This document shows positions 50,477-63,000 of a stretch of 64,000 nt of DNA, piece by piece (position 1 is the first letter of the stretch; each line of letters begins with the position of its first letter). The DNA is from Xiphias gladius (lineage: Eukaryota; Chordata; Actinopteri; Istiophoriformes; Xiphiidae): contig NC_053404.1 of assembly GCF_016859285.1 (NCBI RefSeq), forward strand, positions 35,001 to 99,000. The letters run 5' to 3'. Position numbers and translations under genes: made by a program. The notes under the pieces are model-generated. The model worked only from the letters and a program-made list of their open reading frames with translations. It was not told the DNA's origin and did not search any database.

Positions 50477-53124
50477 AGACTCAGATCAGGATTGGTCTGC
50501 ACACTGACTATTGTTGGACCCATTTGGGCTCCTCAGATTTTAATAAACAAATTTGAGCACTAATCCTCAAAAGCTAATATTGTTTAGTTTTTGAAGTATG
50601 CTCCCCCTGCACCCGCTATCCTACGCTCAACCTTCACTGACTCGAAATCCGTTAATCTGTAGAGTTCACCTGGAATCCAACTCAACAGCAGACTATTTCG
50701 ACGCTGCTTCTCACTTAATCAGCTGCTGCCTGATAAGTGATGAACACACACCTTTTATCCAAACATTTTTGGTCCTAACCCTGTGGTTATATAATACCTT
50801 ACTTCAGTGACCTTCCTATAATTTGTAAAGGCACTCAGCTTGCCATGCTCGAACTGTCCTACCCTAACGACTGATGCAAAAGTGTTTCTTCTTTGGAAGT
50901 GGCCATTTGACACTGGGCCCAGAAACACTTTTTGGAATAATAACATGAAATACTCACGTTAATAACTCCCAGTTTGCTCCTGTGGAAATGTTTTCTTATC
51001 CCTCCTTTCACTTCTAGAGCAAAGATTGCTTGGGTAAAACATGACTGGACTGAACTTTTGGGAGAGGAAGAACTGGTATTGACTGTCACCTTTTAATTTG
51101 CTATGGGAGTGTGATCTGAAGTGTGTTGTCTTCTCACTTGGGATATAAAAAGAGGTACTTCAGAGAGAATAGGGCTGTTGAATTGTCCCCATTTACATGT
51201 TCATAGTTTTCACGACAATCCAAATAGACAGGGCAAAAAGAGGCTGAGGAACGTAGAATCCTGGCATACCGCACTTTGACACATTTTACATTGTTTGAAA
51301 TGTTTTTTTTTTAAGCATTCTAATGCAAGTGTCTTTTTATCGAGAGATACATTAATGCATGTTGGATGCCTTAATATAAATCACGTGAAATAAATTTTTT
51401 TTTTTTTTTTTTTTTGGCTAGTCTAACAAAACATGCTTTAGGAGTGACCATAATATTATGGAAGAGGCAGACCTGGGGCGACATGGAAAAGAGCTCTGTT
51501 CCAAAATGCTTTTTGTATACATTTCTGAGGGAAACTCTCTGAATGTCATATTCTTCATCTAGCACGTAACAAATCCTGCCCGAAAAGTTCTCATCATTCT
51601 CATGGCCAAGGACTATAATTACCAACTATCTTGCTTTCACATCAGATTTCTTTTGATCCTGTGGGTTTCACTTTCCACTCAAATGTGTATATCTCATGTT
51701 GGAATCCAGCTCTTCAAACCTGTTGAAAGATAAATGTTTTGACCTACCTAAGGTGTGTTAGAAATATGACAGCCTTAAGAGGAAACACCACAAGGTATAT
51801 CAATTCAACCCTAGGTGATCCTCGTATGTTAGTGAATTAATTTCGTCCACATCTAGCAGCAGGCTCAGACTGGTTGCATAAATTTTACTGTTTTGTTTGC
51901 CATGAATACTGATCATAAGACAGGAAAGTTAAGGTCTCATTTTACTCACAAAAGTATTTATACAAATGACAATACAAGCAATTAAAAACTGGTGTAACAG
52001 ATTTTTTTTATTTAGGTCAAAACCAATCCTCTATAATTAAGAGAAGGTGGCTTGAAATTGGCTTTTTCTCGTACTCTTTCTGTCTCCACGTTTTGTTCAG
52101 TTTTTCAGAGCTACTAATTCTGGTAATGTACATGCTGTGAAATGAAATCTGACACCTGGAAACCGTGACAAGGGAGAAAGTTGGGTATTATCAGTATCCT
52201 TAAGGGACTAATGGATACTTCAATCTAGGAAGCAAATTGGGAAACATTAAATGTGTTGACTGAGAGCTAATAAGATGGTGCTGTGTTGAAGGACACATAA
52301 CATACTAAAGATGTTTTCCTTCAGTTTAAGTTGTATATTAATGTTACTATTGATAGTTTTAACAAAATGCAAAACTAAAACATGAACTTTTGTAAAGAAA
52401 TATATTAAAAATAACTGATATTCCAAAGTAATCCTCCCTTTGCTTTCTGTCATTCAAAACCAAAAAGCAATCTTGAGGTCGACAGAGAGCAGGAGAGGTG
52501 TTCGTAAATGCAAACTGTAAAGGACATCCCACGGCTTGACACTTGCACTAGTCCACAATTTTTTGCACAAGCTACAGACATTTCAAATGAACACAGCCAT
52601 TAACACAACATTAAGAGTCACTTGGTGTGGTTTTTGAAACAAGGTTATTACTTTTCATGATTAATAGTCTGTACCCCTGTTGGAAACTGTATCTTGTGTG
52701 TAAAGCAAGGACTGCAGTGCTTGGACCTCAAGACTGGGATCTCTCACACACACACAAACACACACACACACACACACGGTGTTGCACTGTCCAAACTAGA
52801 TAGGTTTTTATGGAGATCTGCTTTTTATTCTCTTATGTTTTGTCACTTTGATTATCACTATTGTTATAACTGTACTACTACTTATACGATTTATCATTAC
52901 TACTCATCACTGTTTTTGATTATTATTGATCCATAATGGTTTTAAATGCCACCTCTCTGCTCAAAAAGAGTATGGTATTCCTTTAAATATTGAACAATAA
53001 TAGTGGCAGTGTTGTTATGAATTGTTAGATTTTTGATTAAGCTTATTTTTCCTCCTCACTTGTACCTGCCTTTTTGTGTTTGGTCTCCATTATGCTTTCT
53101 TTGATATACAGAAAAAGAAATAAA
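50477..53124 (+). other. Probable long 3' UTR of zfhx2
   Basis: No coding signal is seen for 2.6 kb after the zfhx2 stop. Poly(A) hexamers occur early (AATAAA at 50542), midway (near 51387, followed by a T run at 51391-51414) and late (AATAAA at 53119-53124). ZFHX genes usually have long 3' UTRs, so the late signal is plausible. A short (CA)n run lies at 52745-52778. Confidence 0.45.
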
Positions 53125-53192
53125 ATCAGTTGAACAACAATGCATATATGTGTACTGGCAGTGCCACTGGGGATTTTCTCTGTGTTTGATGC

Positions 53193-53395
53193 TGGTTTAA
53201 ATTCACCATGTAAACTGTATAATCAGGTGTTTCTCACGGGTTTGAATTCATGTAAACAGAATATGATCATGTATGTGACACAGGTGTGGTCACACTGTGG
53301 AGACGGTTTATGACATAATTAAACAAAAGTGTGACACTGGTTTAGATTTATCTAAACAATGTATGATTATGTGGGTAACACAGGTGTGGTCACAC
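53193..53395. repeat. Imperfect tandem repeats with a 100-bp period
   Basis: Two 57-base units at 53239-53295 and 53339-53395, exactly 100 bases apart, share GGTTT..ATTxAT.TAAACA, GTATG..ATTATGT and ACACAGGTGTGGTCACAC. Shorter related units start near 53193 (GGTTTAAATTCACCATGTAA) and 53306 (GGTTTATGACATAATTAAAC). They lie between the end of zfhx2 and the pabpn1 promoter. Confidence 0.8.
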
Positions 53396-53539
53396 GGATT
53401 CTATGACAAGTGGACAAGTGAAATACGTGCTTGTTATAAATCTGATCAACGATTGGTTCTGCCACTTTGTTTAAGGCCGACAGGGTTTGATTGATAGAAC
53501 CCTAATCCAATTAAAGGCACATATACGATGGTTGTGTGT

Positions 53540-53990
53540 CGCGGGGGGGCGGGACGTCCTTCTGGATCATCCAATAGGAAATCGGAAGACGCCAAAGAGA
53601 TTTGTGACGAATCGTGTGCTGACGAATGGGATTGAGAGTTTAACGGCCGCAGTACGCTGTGGCTCCGCCCCCGGCTTCCATGTCTGGAGTGGAGGGACGG
53701 CGCTGCGTCCTCGCCTTTCCGTGTACACATTTTAGTAAATAAACCGGGAACCGGGACCAGTACCTGGAGGAAGCGGGTCTGACGGAAGTTCCTGATCATC
53801 GTAGTGTGCTGTTTGAGTACTGTCTGGAACTCCAGCTTGCACTTTATCCCCCATTTTAACTTTACTGAGCGGCGTTTTCCGCCGTTTTTTTTTTTCTCTC
53901 TGCCGCCCCGCGCACTCTAACGTTACCCCCCCGCGTGAGAGTCGGGGCCTGCAGCGTTGGTTTGGCCACGAGGAACGTCGGTACAGCCGG
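53540..53990 (+). promoter_or_regulatory. pabpn1 CpG-rich promoter
   Basis: Contains a GC box (GGGGGGGCGGGAC, 53543-53555), an inverted CCAAT context (ATCCAATAGG, near 53569-53578) and a second GC box (CTCCGCCCCC, 53663-53672). There is no TATA box. It lies 330-460 bases upstream of the start codon in a CpG-rich zone that extends into intron 1. Confidence 0.55.
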
Positions 53991-53999
53991 AACAGGGCG

Positions 54000-56900
54000 A
54001 TGGCAGAGTTCGGTAACGGACTGGCGGAGGAATCCCTACTAGATTCGGACCCCGGACATCCTGAGCTGGAAGACCCGGGTGTCGGTGACGAAGAACCGGG
54101 GTTAGAAGAGGGAGAGGCCGCGATCGAAGACCCGGTAAGTGAAGGGCATTGTCTGAGCCGTGGGAGCCCACATGGAGACCTGGACGCGCTGTGGATAGAT
54201 CATATCGGTTAGTGAAAAAAGGCAGACGGTTTGTTTTTTTTTCCCCCCACTAATCTGGAGTCACATGCCGTGTGCGTTACTGCTGTCGCTTGGTCGACAT
54301 TAACCGCCATTGTGGTTCACGCAGTGCAGTAGAAATGGGTGGTGACATGCGTGGTGTCAGCAGCCATCTTGGCGCAACAGCGGTGCCAGTTTCTCTGCGC
54401 CAGGGAGCAGCTCGAGCCGCTGGGGGAAATCCTCGTCGCAAAAAATGCGAGGCGGAGAAGCAGGAGACCGTCAGGGGCGAGGGTAGGACAGGCCGCCGCC
54501 GTTAGCCGCCGCCGTGCGAGTCCACTTGCTTGAGAAGGCGACCATCTTACGGTAATGGCATGTTTTATTCCGTTTGCCGTCACCACAATGCAGCCCGCAG
54601 CCGTCTCTCAAGCGCCGGTGTGTGCTCGTGTAAATGACCCATTGGCAGCAGGCTGTCGTTAGCCCAACGATGCATCAAGTGCTGCAGCTTAAATGACCGG
54701 CGGACTGTCGGCCATTATCACCAGCTACGAGATGAAATGCGGCATTTGGACACGGAGCTGCAGTTGGCCTGCAAGCTACAGTCATTACCACGAGATACCG
54801 GGTTTCTGAAGGGCTTTCAAGTCAGCCGGTTCAAACAAAGCCGGGGTGGAGATGGCTCACACGCACCTGACTGCCTCTGTCGGTTATTTTGGACGAAGGC
54901 TGGTGTAGGGCATCAGCGGAACATGAGATCTGCCATGTCCTGTTTAGTGGTTGGTGGTGGAACAGGCAGGGCTGGTCGGCCTAATTTTAATTTTGAACTA
55001 ATGGCGCTGCAGGTCCAGATGGATAGGAGGATGTACTAGTGCCTGTCGGGGAGACGACGCAGAAGTAGCGGGCTGCGGTATTTGAGGGGCAGGGTTTGCA
55101 TTCTTCACTGTTTTGTTTGGGGGAGGGGGGGGTCAAAACATGCGACAAAAGCGGGAGCCACAGCGGGTCGGTGTCAGGTGGCTTAGCTCTCTCCGCGTCC
55201 GTGATGTGGACATGTAGCTGAAGCTTGTTGACATCTGATGCGTCAGGTTATCGGGCACATGGTGGTAACATCACGTGCTATATGTCATTGTGCAGATTTA
55301 CTCCTTTTATTATATTGTGGTCTGTCGGTGTTTAGCCATTTCTACACAGAGCTTTCACTTCACAAACCGTCAGCAGAGATAGCAGCCCTGGATGGAGCTG
55401 GAGTGACTCCCACTGTGCTGCAGTGCACCATTGTCGGACAGGAGGGTCTGCTCCCATCTCTGTGCTCACCACAGGAATATTTAATTTGCTGGCAGCCATT
55501 GTGTGGGTTTCACTTTGTTTCCGACCTCATTGCCCCAAATACATTTCCAGTTGTGTTTCCAAAACGGCTGTAAATTGAATTTAAATTGTATTGGCGCTGC
55601 AACAAATAAACATTTTTACTGATTAATATACAGATTATTTTTAGCTATGTTTAGGGCCAATATAAAACATTAGCAAATGCCCATCCTCAGCTGCATGAGC
55701 CGCTCAAATTACTTAAATCTGACCAACAGTCCGAAATATTGGATTTATAATAGAAAAGAAGCACACATTTGCAATTATGTTATGAGTGTACTTTCACATG
55801 GTAAGCAACTTTTAAACAATGATTGCTATGTTGAAATTTGTAATAATTACTTTTGTTTGTCCTAATGTTTTACTTTGCATTTGGGTTCTGTGTAGTGTCA
55901 TTAATGCTGTTTCTGAGCATTAGCTTTATACTCATTGAGAAGTGATGGGAAAGGGGAAAACTGAGTGAGCCATATTGATTTATCCATTTAATTGTATCCA
56001 TTATGTTTTGAATACCGCTTTAGCATGTAATGGCCAAGGAGGAACTTTATTTCATGGCTTTAAGGCTAACTTTCAAGTTGTAGTAGGCAGCGACTGCCAA
56101 ATTTAGGGTGGTGAAAAACACAGTGTAAAAATGTGTGGGATGAGAGGCAGCGTAATTTTAGTGAATGTGCAGGACATTTTTAGATGAAGTAGTCCCAGTG
56201 TTTGGATTTCTCAATTTGTGCAGAAATAACACACATGCTTGCATGTTTTTAGATTGAGGCCACGTTATGACAGGACCAGCACTCGCAGGTTCAGCTTCTT
56301 GCTGCTGTACCATCTTCACCACTGTGCAGATATCAGAAGGTTTTTTGGCACCTATTGTTATCGATTGCATTTTTGCAGTTAGATTTTTAGTTAGTCAGTA
56401 CTTGTTACTGCAGGGAAACAGTCACATTGTATAATTGTGACACTTGTTAAATGCTAAATTAATGTTTCAGTGTGTTGTTTTGTAAGCTCTAATGGAATTT
56501 GTTTCTGTGTTGCAGGAGCTGGAGGCAATCAAAGCTCGGGTCAGAGAGATGGAGGAAGAGGCAGAGAAGCTGAAGGAGCTGCAGAACGAGGTGGAAAAAC
56601 AGATGAATCTCAGCCCCCCACCAGGTGTGTTTGTGTTTTAGGGGTAGACCACCTCTTTCTCCCCATCTGTCCTCATTTCCTGTCTCTTTGCCATACCAGA
56701 ATAACCTTAAAATAACCTGCTCTTCTGCTTTTGTGCATAAATCTAATCTCAAACAATAAAAGTAATTACTGCAATCACTTTCAAACAGTGATCCCAAACT
56801 AACTTTTCATTTTAAAATATAGACTCGGTTCTTAGTTTATTAGGTCCACCTAGGTAAAACTAATGCAGCCTAAAACAAAAGTAATAAATCCTCCCCCATG

Positions 56901-59900
56901 AATGCTATTATTCTTATTATTATTATTATCATTATTATCATTTAGCCTACCCTCGTTGATATAAATGGAGTGGACAAACTAATAGAAACACCTGTCAGTA
57001 TAACACAATACACATCAACAGCACCACAAACTTCATCCTCCAAAATTATCATACAGTTGAATGAACACCTCCTAACCTGAAGCCTTCATGAAGGACGATT
57101 CATCAAAAAACCTATAAAAAATAAAAGGTCCTGTACCTAATGCTGAACCTAAAAACCAAGTTGTATATTGTAGGAAAGTTTACATTCAATTCAGACTATA
57201 ATATTTAGCAAAATTTAAAATACTAGTGTTTATTAAGCTAAATGTTGGTTTGCCAAAAATACAAGATAGAGAGAATAAAGGTGAATGAAAGTAATTATGC
57301 AGTACTTAGGAAATAGTCTTAAAATATAATTTGTAATTAAACAGTTAATTTAACCCTAAACAAATTTCGAATTGTACAAAAGCCAGATACCTTCTCTCAC
57401 CTCAACATCCAATGGGAAAAATGTTGCCTTCAGATCTGTGCTTGATGCACCACTCATCCAGTTCTGTAATTTGATAGACTTAGCATTTGTAGACACTTGG
57501 TTCACAACATGTAGTTTGAGAAAAAGCAGTTTCGAATATTCTGGGATTAACTTGATTATATTATTGCTCATGTAGATTTGTTTTCTCCTCTCCCCCCTGT
57601 GCAGTTGGCCCCGTCATCATGTCTATCGAGGAGAAGATGGAAGCAGATGGCAGATCTATTTATGTTGGGAATGTGAGTAACTGTCTCTTTGTTGTATTAT
57701 ACAGAGGCTATTTTGGCCACATTTTTATTTTTGCACCTTTTTAGATGACGTCAGAATTTTTCTCTCATTCTTCTTTGCAAAACCACTCAAGTTCTGTGAA
57801 CTAACATGGTGACCGTGAGTGAAACGCAATCTTCAAGTCATGCAAAAAATGTTTAATTGGATTTAAGTCCTGGTCACTTCAGGACTTTGATATTGTTGTT
57901 TTGAAGTATTCGGAAAACTTTTCAAGATACTTTAAATACTCTTTACATGACAAACTTTATTACTTTTGTAGCTTTGCTATTATTTTTGGGTTGTTGTCTT
58001 GCTGGAAAATGAACCCCAAGTGCAGTGTTTGTGTTGTACCAAACACAGCGTGAAGCAAGCTAAATTTTGATCCCATTAGAATAAAGTCTCCCTCTTGCTT
58101 CTTTCCTGCATGCTCTCTGGCAAACATTGGCTACTCTGCCATAAAGCTATGAACTGGTGAAGCATCCGGCCGGCACTTGTTTTGTCTCCAGTCTCAGCCA
58201 TGGGGTCCTGTTGCTTCATCAGAGTTGTCTTTTTAGCCCCTCCATATAGCTGTGTCTGTATAGTTTTTTTTGCTAATGTAAATACTGAAGTATCGGTGAT
58301 GCAGCTGTCGTGATGTCTAACCATCATCCTTTTGTGTCTACAGGTGGACTACGGTGCCACGGCAGAAGAGCTTGAGGCTCATTTTCATGGCTGTGGTTCA
58401 GTAAACAGAGTCACCATCCTGTGTGACAAATACACCGGGCATCCTAAGGGGTAAAAACCACCATTATACCTTTTCCCTGTGTAGCAGATGAATGTGTGGA
58501 TGATGGGTTATCATCATCTTATGTGGAAAATATACCACAGTCTCACTGTGGATGGACAGATCGTATTGAGCATCTATGCAAATGACGAGTCTTGGCACAG
58601 TTTCCCTCGAGCTGGAAGGTTGAATGTGATGGCTTTTGTTAAAAGAAGCTGGGACTCAACAGTAAAGGTTGCCAGATATGGACCACTGTTAAAAATGTTG
58701 AGAGTTTTGGTTGCATGTCTTGGCAACCTTTTTATCTGTGCTTTTAAAAAGAAAAAGGTGGCATCCGCTGCCGTCAGCGTAGAATCCTCTGTATTGTGGG
58801 TATGTAGAAATACACATTCACTTCCACCAGAAACAGCCACAACCTTTTACAAAGTCGTTTGTTCACCTGTAGGAGAATAGATTTCCTTTACCAATCAGTT
58901 CTCCTATGCTTCATAGCCATTATGGCATTAAACAGAGGATTTGTTATCATCATACGTCATTGGTATGTCTGTAATAAACCAAGAGTGATTCTGTTTTTGT
59001 TTTTTCAGGTTTGCCTATATTGAGTTTGCAGACAAAGAATCTGTTAGGACAGCCATGGCTTTGGACGAGTCCCTTTTCAGAGGAAGGCAGATAAAGGTAA
59101 GAGATGTTCACATTTCAGCTCTTTAATTTTTTCCCTTTTAAAAAAAAATTTTTTTTTTACAGAGTACAACTGAAAGGTTCATACTGAGATCTCAGCAGTC
59201 GTTGGTCAGAACAAAAAGAAGTGACACCATTGTGAGAGGAAATGAAAAGGGCAATGTGACTGTTTCTGACTGGTTCTTCATCATTGTGAATTGTCTAAGT
59301 CAGAATACTTGGTGCATTTACAAAATGAACTGAATGGAATAGAAGTAATCTTCATTTTTTGGGAGTACCACAACAAAACAGTTGGAGAATCGGCACTGTT
59401 GGCTACATGTAGCTGCTGGTGAGGTTTGGAGCCACGGCACAGAAACAACTTTGATCACTGCCAGTTCTGGGTTGGTTTGGGGGGTTTGTCCTGATGGGCT
59501 GAGTGGGTCGTGTCATACCGTGTCATTTGTGCTCATAGAAATATTTTTACGAAGTCTTACATTCATTCGTGTTGCTTGACCCAAGAACAGTTTCCATTTC
59601 GGCCAGGCTCTACAGCAGCTCCTTCTACTGGTTATTTCTTCTGTGATTAAAGTTTTCTAATACTGATACTGGCAGATGTCTAGTTCGGTTTGAATGAGGA
59701 GGTTGTATATGCTTTTGTCACTGTGGTACGATTGAAACCACTCACAGAAAATCAACTATAGAAAACGTAATATATATTTCCAAACTGAAAGACAAATTTT
59801 GGAATGACATTTATTTCATTTCTCACTTAAATTATTAGGCGTTTAAACATTTTTCTTTGAATCTGAAAATACAAAACTATGGATTTTGTAGTTTCTGTAA

Positions 59901-60085
59901 CTGCCCACTGTTCGATCCTTGCTCCCCAGGTGGGCGCTAAGAGAACAAACAGACCAGGTATCAGCACCACAGACCGCGGCTTTCCACGGGCTCGCTTCCG
60001 ATCACGGGGAGGAAGCTTCTCATCGCGTGCACGCTACTACAGTGGCTACACACCACCCAGAGGCAGAGGACGGGCCTTCAGGTGA
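54000..60085 (+). CDS. pabpn1: Polyadenylate-binding protein nuclear 1
   Basis: Six visible exons: 54000-54134, 56516-56624, 57605-57672, 58344-58450, 59009-59096 and 59930-60085, giving 220 aa if the TGA at 60083-60085 is used. PABPN1 binds growing poly(A) tails in the nucleus, stimulates poly(A) polymerase and sets tail length. An acidic N-terminus ([20 protein letters not shown]) is followed by a coiled coil at about 46-80 ([20 protein letters not shown]), then the linker [18 protein letters not shown] single RRM follows, with RNP2 IYVGNV (about 100-105) and RNP1 KGFAYIEF (about 139-146). After it come [20 protein letters not shown] and an Arg/Gly-rich tail. The mammalian N-terminal alanine tract is absent. 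The end reads GRAFR then TGA, but AG|GTGAGC there is also a perfect donor; the conserved SWYSPY last exon is not visible in the window. Confidence 0.93.
54135..56515 (+). other. pabpn1 intron 1, CpG-rich 5' half
   Basis: The first intron is 2.4 kb; its first 450 bases are GC-rich and contain three YY1-like motifs (CCGCCATTGTGG at 54304, GCCATCTTGGC at 54363, ACCATCTTAC at 54541). Open frames inside (for example 54737-55039) have no family resemblance. The 3' half is AT-rich. Confidence 0.5.
56825..57150 (+). mobile_element. MITE copy C, same family as at 26.8 and 28.1 kb
   Basis: The left end CTTAGTTTATTAGGTCCACC followed by AAACTAATGCAGCC matches the left end of copy B. The body (GGAGTGGACAAACTAATAG, AACACCTGTCAGTATAAC, ATCATACAGTTGAATGAACA) matches copies A and B in part. 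It lies in pabpn1 intron 2 and contains an inserted ATT-rich stretch near 56915-56940. Confidence 0.6.
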
Positions 60086-63000
60086 GCTGACGCCGAGATG
60101 CCCCTCACCTATCACACCTGGGACAACACTGCACCTGCATGCACTGTTGGCAAAGAACGAAAGGGATGACAGGACAAACGGGACAGACCACCATGACCAG
60201 AGTTAGAGCTATTAGATTTACATAGAAATGCAACTCTGACTATTATTTAGGTTTTTGTTGTACAGAACGGGGATGCAGCTACGGCGCAAACAAGAATTGG
60301 ACAGATGATAAAGTTTCCCACAGCAGATTAGAGTGTAGTATAGTAAAGATTAACACTCTCCTCCTTGTTTTTACCACAGAAAGAGCAGGACAAGGAAGCA
60401 GATTAATGATCATCAACATTTGATATATTTGATAGGGAAATGAGCGATGGGGTTCATATATCGGAAACGCGACAGCTTTACTTAAATGTTAACTCTTTAA
60501 GACCTCTCTAAAACACCAGGCTGTCCCTTTGGAGAAAACAGTGGTACATGTACTGCATGCTGCTGGTAATTAAGCCACAGAAAACAAGCCTGTGTGGGAT
60601 GTTTTTGAGTAGTTAGAATAAGGTTGATTTTTAGCCAAAATGTTTGAGAATGCTCTGAAAGTTACCTAGTGGGTAACGTGTAAAGAGTTTTCTTTTTGAC
60701 TCTAGACCTATTTGGACTGAATAGTAGGTGCAAGAAAGGGCTATTTAAATGTGGTCACATTGAAAGGACTGGATAGGCTTAACAAGAAAAAACTTGAATG
60801 GAGACGAGGAGAAAAAAATTCTCCTTCATGAGTAAGTAGTGTAGCGAAGGAAAGTACAGAAGTGCCAGAGAAGCAGTCTGAGCTTTGCCAAAGGAGAGGA
60901 GGTAAACATCTACACATCTTACTTAAAATCAGAAATTTTGTTTGTAACGTCTAAATATTAAAGCTAATTCCCATCCTCGAGTGATGAGTATAAACAATGA
61001 TTTGTTAGAATTTAAATCACATTTTATCATTACACGTAGTCCAGTATTGGTTGTAATTGAGTACTGTGGATTCCGCATCATGGAATAACTTGGATAGTTA
61101 TCCTTGGATAGCATGACGGGGATTTTTTCCAGGGAGACATTAATACAGGGAGTATTAAAGCCTGTAATAGAAACTCAGGTACAGGAATATGCCATGTTGC
61201 CAGGTTAGAAACTACATCACATTGTGGAACTGAGGACCTCATTGCATGCCACATAACATAAAACCATTTCATCGGAGGCAAACAGACTCAGTGCACATCA
61301 TTCTGTTCATCCCAGCCCTGTAATGCAGTCTGTAAGTCTGAGCTGTGTTTGAATTGGGGCCCATTCAGGCTCCAGCAAAGCAGCAACAGAATGGTGCTGA
61401 TCTAAAGCTGCACTTGCTGTGTTTCATGTCTTTTGCAAAGACTGGGGGGCTGTTTTTAATTGCACCACGTAGAGTAGAGTGCGTACCATTTTACATAACT
61501 GAGAGGTTTAGGCTGTGTGTGACCTTTTGACATTAATTGACTCTGCTGCAGCACTGATGCTCCAGCATGTTCAAAACCTGTTGCAGGTGGAAAACATGAT
61601 GTAGCTGCTGGTGTTTTTATTTTTTTCTTTACCTGTTAAACCCTCAGTATGGCCTGCCATTACTGTGATCCATACTGAACCACAGAAATGGCCTGACGTT
61701 GGTCAGAGTGTTGTGCACTGGGATTCTGGAAGCATTCTACATACAGTTGTTGAAATGAGACAGGAGCTCTCATTTTGATGGGCTTTACTTCAGAGCTCTG
61801 CTATGGGCCCTGTTTCTACTGCAGGGCCACGTGGGGTTTGCCAATACAAACTTGAAGTGTTTACAGCATGAAATTAAATCACTTTGCAGTTAACTTTAAA
61901 CCAGACATGCACAGTTTTCTATAGATGAGATGATGCAAAAATAATGAGAGGTTTTGGGCTTAATGAACAACATCACCTACTTACCCTTTATGTAAATGGA
62001 TTGTAGGCAGTGAGAAATCAAAGCTATCAGTAATCTCACTCCACATAAGCCCCATGGTGGAGTTCTGTCTGTGGAGCCAACTTGTTTTTTCTGTTCAGAC
62101 TGAGAAAGGAGGTGTGGTGCCAGACACGTTGATCAGCACGCCAGCTTCCTCACACTTGCACCGAGATGTGACACTGAGAGATTCTGATTTGATCGTCATC
62201 TGGATCCTTCAGGCCTTGGCTCTTGTTTAATACTTTAATGTTCAACAAAGAACATTTTCAGGAGAAGAATGCTGCAACAGTTATTTTGGAAATAGTCTAA
62301 AAACCATCATGCAGCGGTCTTTATTTCATTAATAAACAGTTTGCCAAGTTGCTCTGATAAGCCCCCGTTTAGTCAGTTTTATCTGGTGTTTTTCGTCATT
62401 TGTGCCCTTACTCTTGACTGGAGTAATTGTGCAGTGAAGTCGCAGTTCAGCAAGTATGCCTTTAAACAACCACAGGGAAGGGTTACATCTCTGTTCATTC
62501 CTTTGTGTGGGAAAGTGTCTGAAGCTCAAGGTCAGAATCTCTCTAATCGCTCTGTGTACTCCCTCACATACCAAGAAACCCTAACCCTGCCAGTTCACTC
62601 ACTGGGATCTGGACCGAGCTGCAGGACAAGGCACAAAGACGATTTAATATTAAATCAAGTCTCCAGGAGCAGAAAGTACTCATACTAATGGACAGTTTAC
62701 TTGCTGAAAGACTTATTAAACCATAGGTATTATTGGCATTTGAGTTTGAGAAGCTTGGTAGTTTGTATGCTCATGTAAGACATATTGTGCTTGCTGAACT
62801 TAAGTTCTGTCTGTCTGATTTGCAGTTAAATGATAATGAAAGTAAGATTTGACACCCCACCCTGCAGAACAGCAAAAAAAGTACATTAACCTCAAAAATG
62901 TGCGCTAAAAACGCACAAATCATCCGTTATAAAGGTTTTGAATACCGCATGTTGTTTACACAGTGGCATCAGTCAAATTGAACCTGGCAGTTCCAGGATC

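Noticed and set aside
54737-55039. 100-residue frame in pabpn1 intron 1
   Set aside because: No motif, no splice pairing; an open frame by GC content.
59919-60206. 95-residue alternative frame over pabpn1 exon 6
   Set aside because: Out of frame with the RRM exons; the frame encoding the Arg/Gly tail fits the family.
60379-60445. Possible pabpn1 exon 7 after TTTTACCACAG
   Set aside because: In phase it would read RKSRTRKQIND, which does not match the conserved C-terminus; probably a chance acceptor.
61823-61860. Possible pabpn1 exon 7 after TTTCTACTGCAG (reads RATWGLP)
   Set aside because: Only RAT and W recall the family tail, and the rest does not fit; too short to accept without transcript data.
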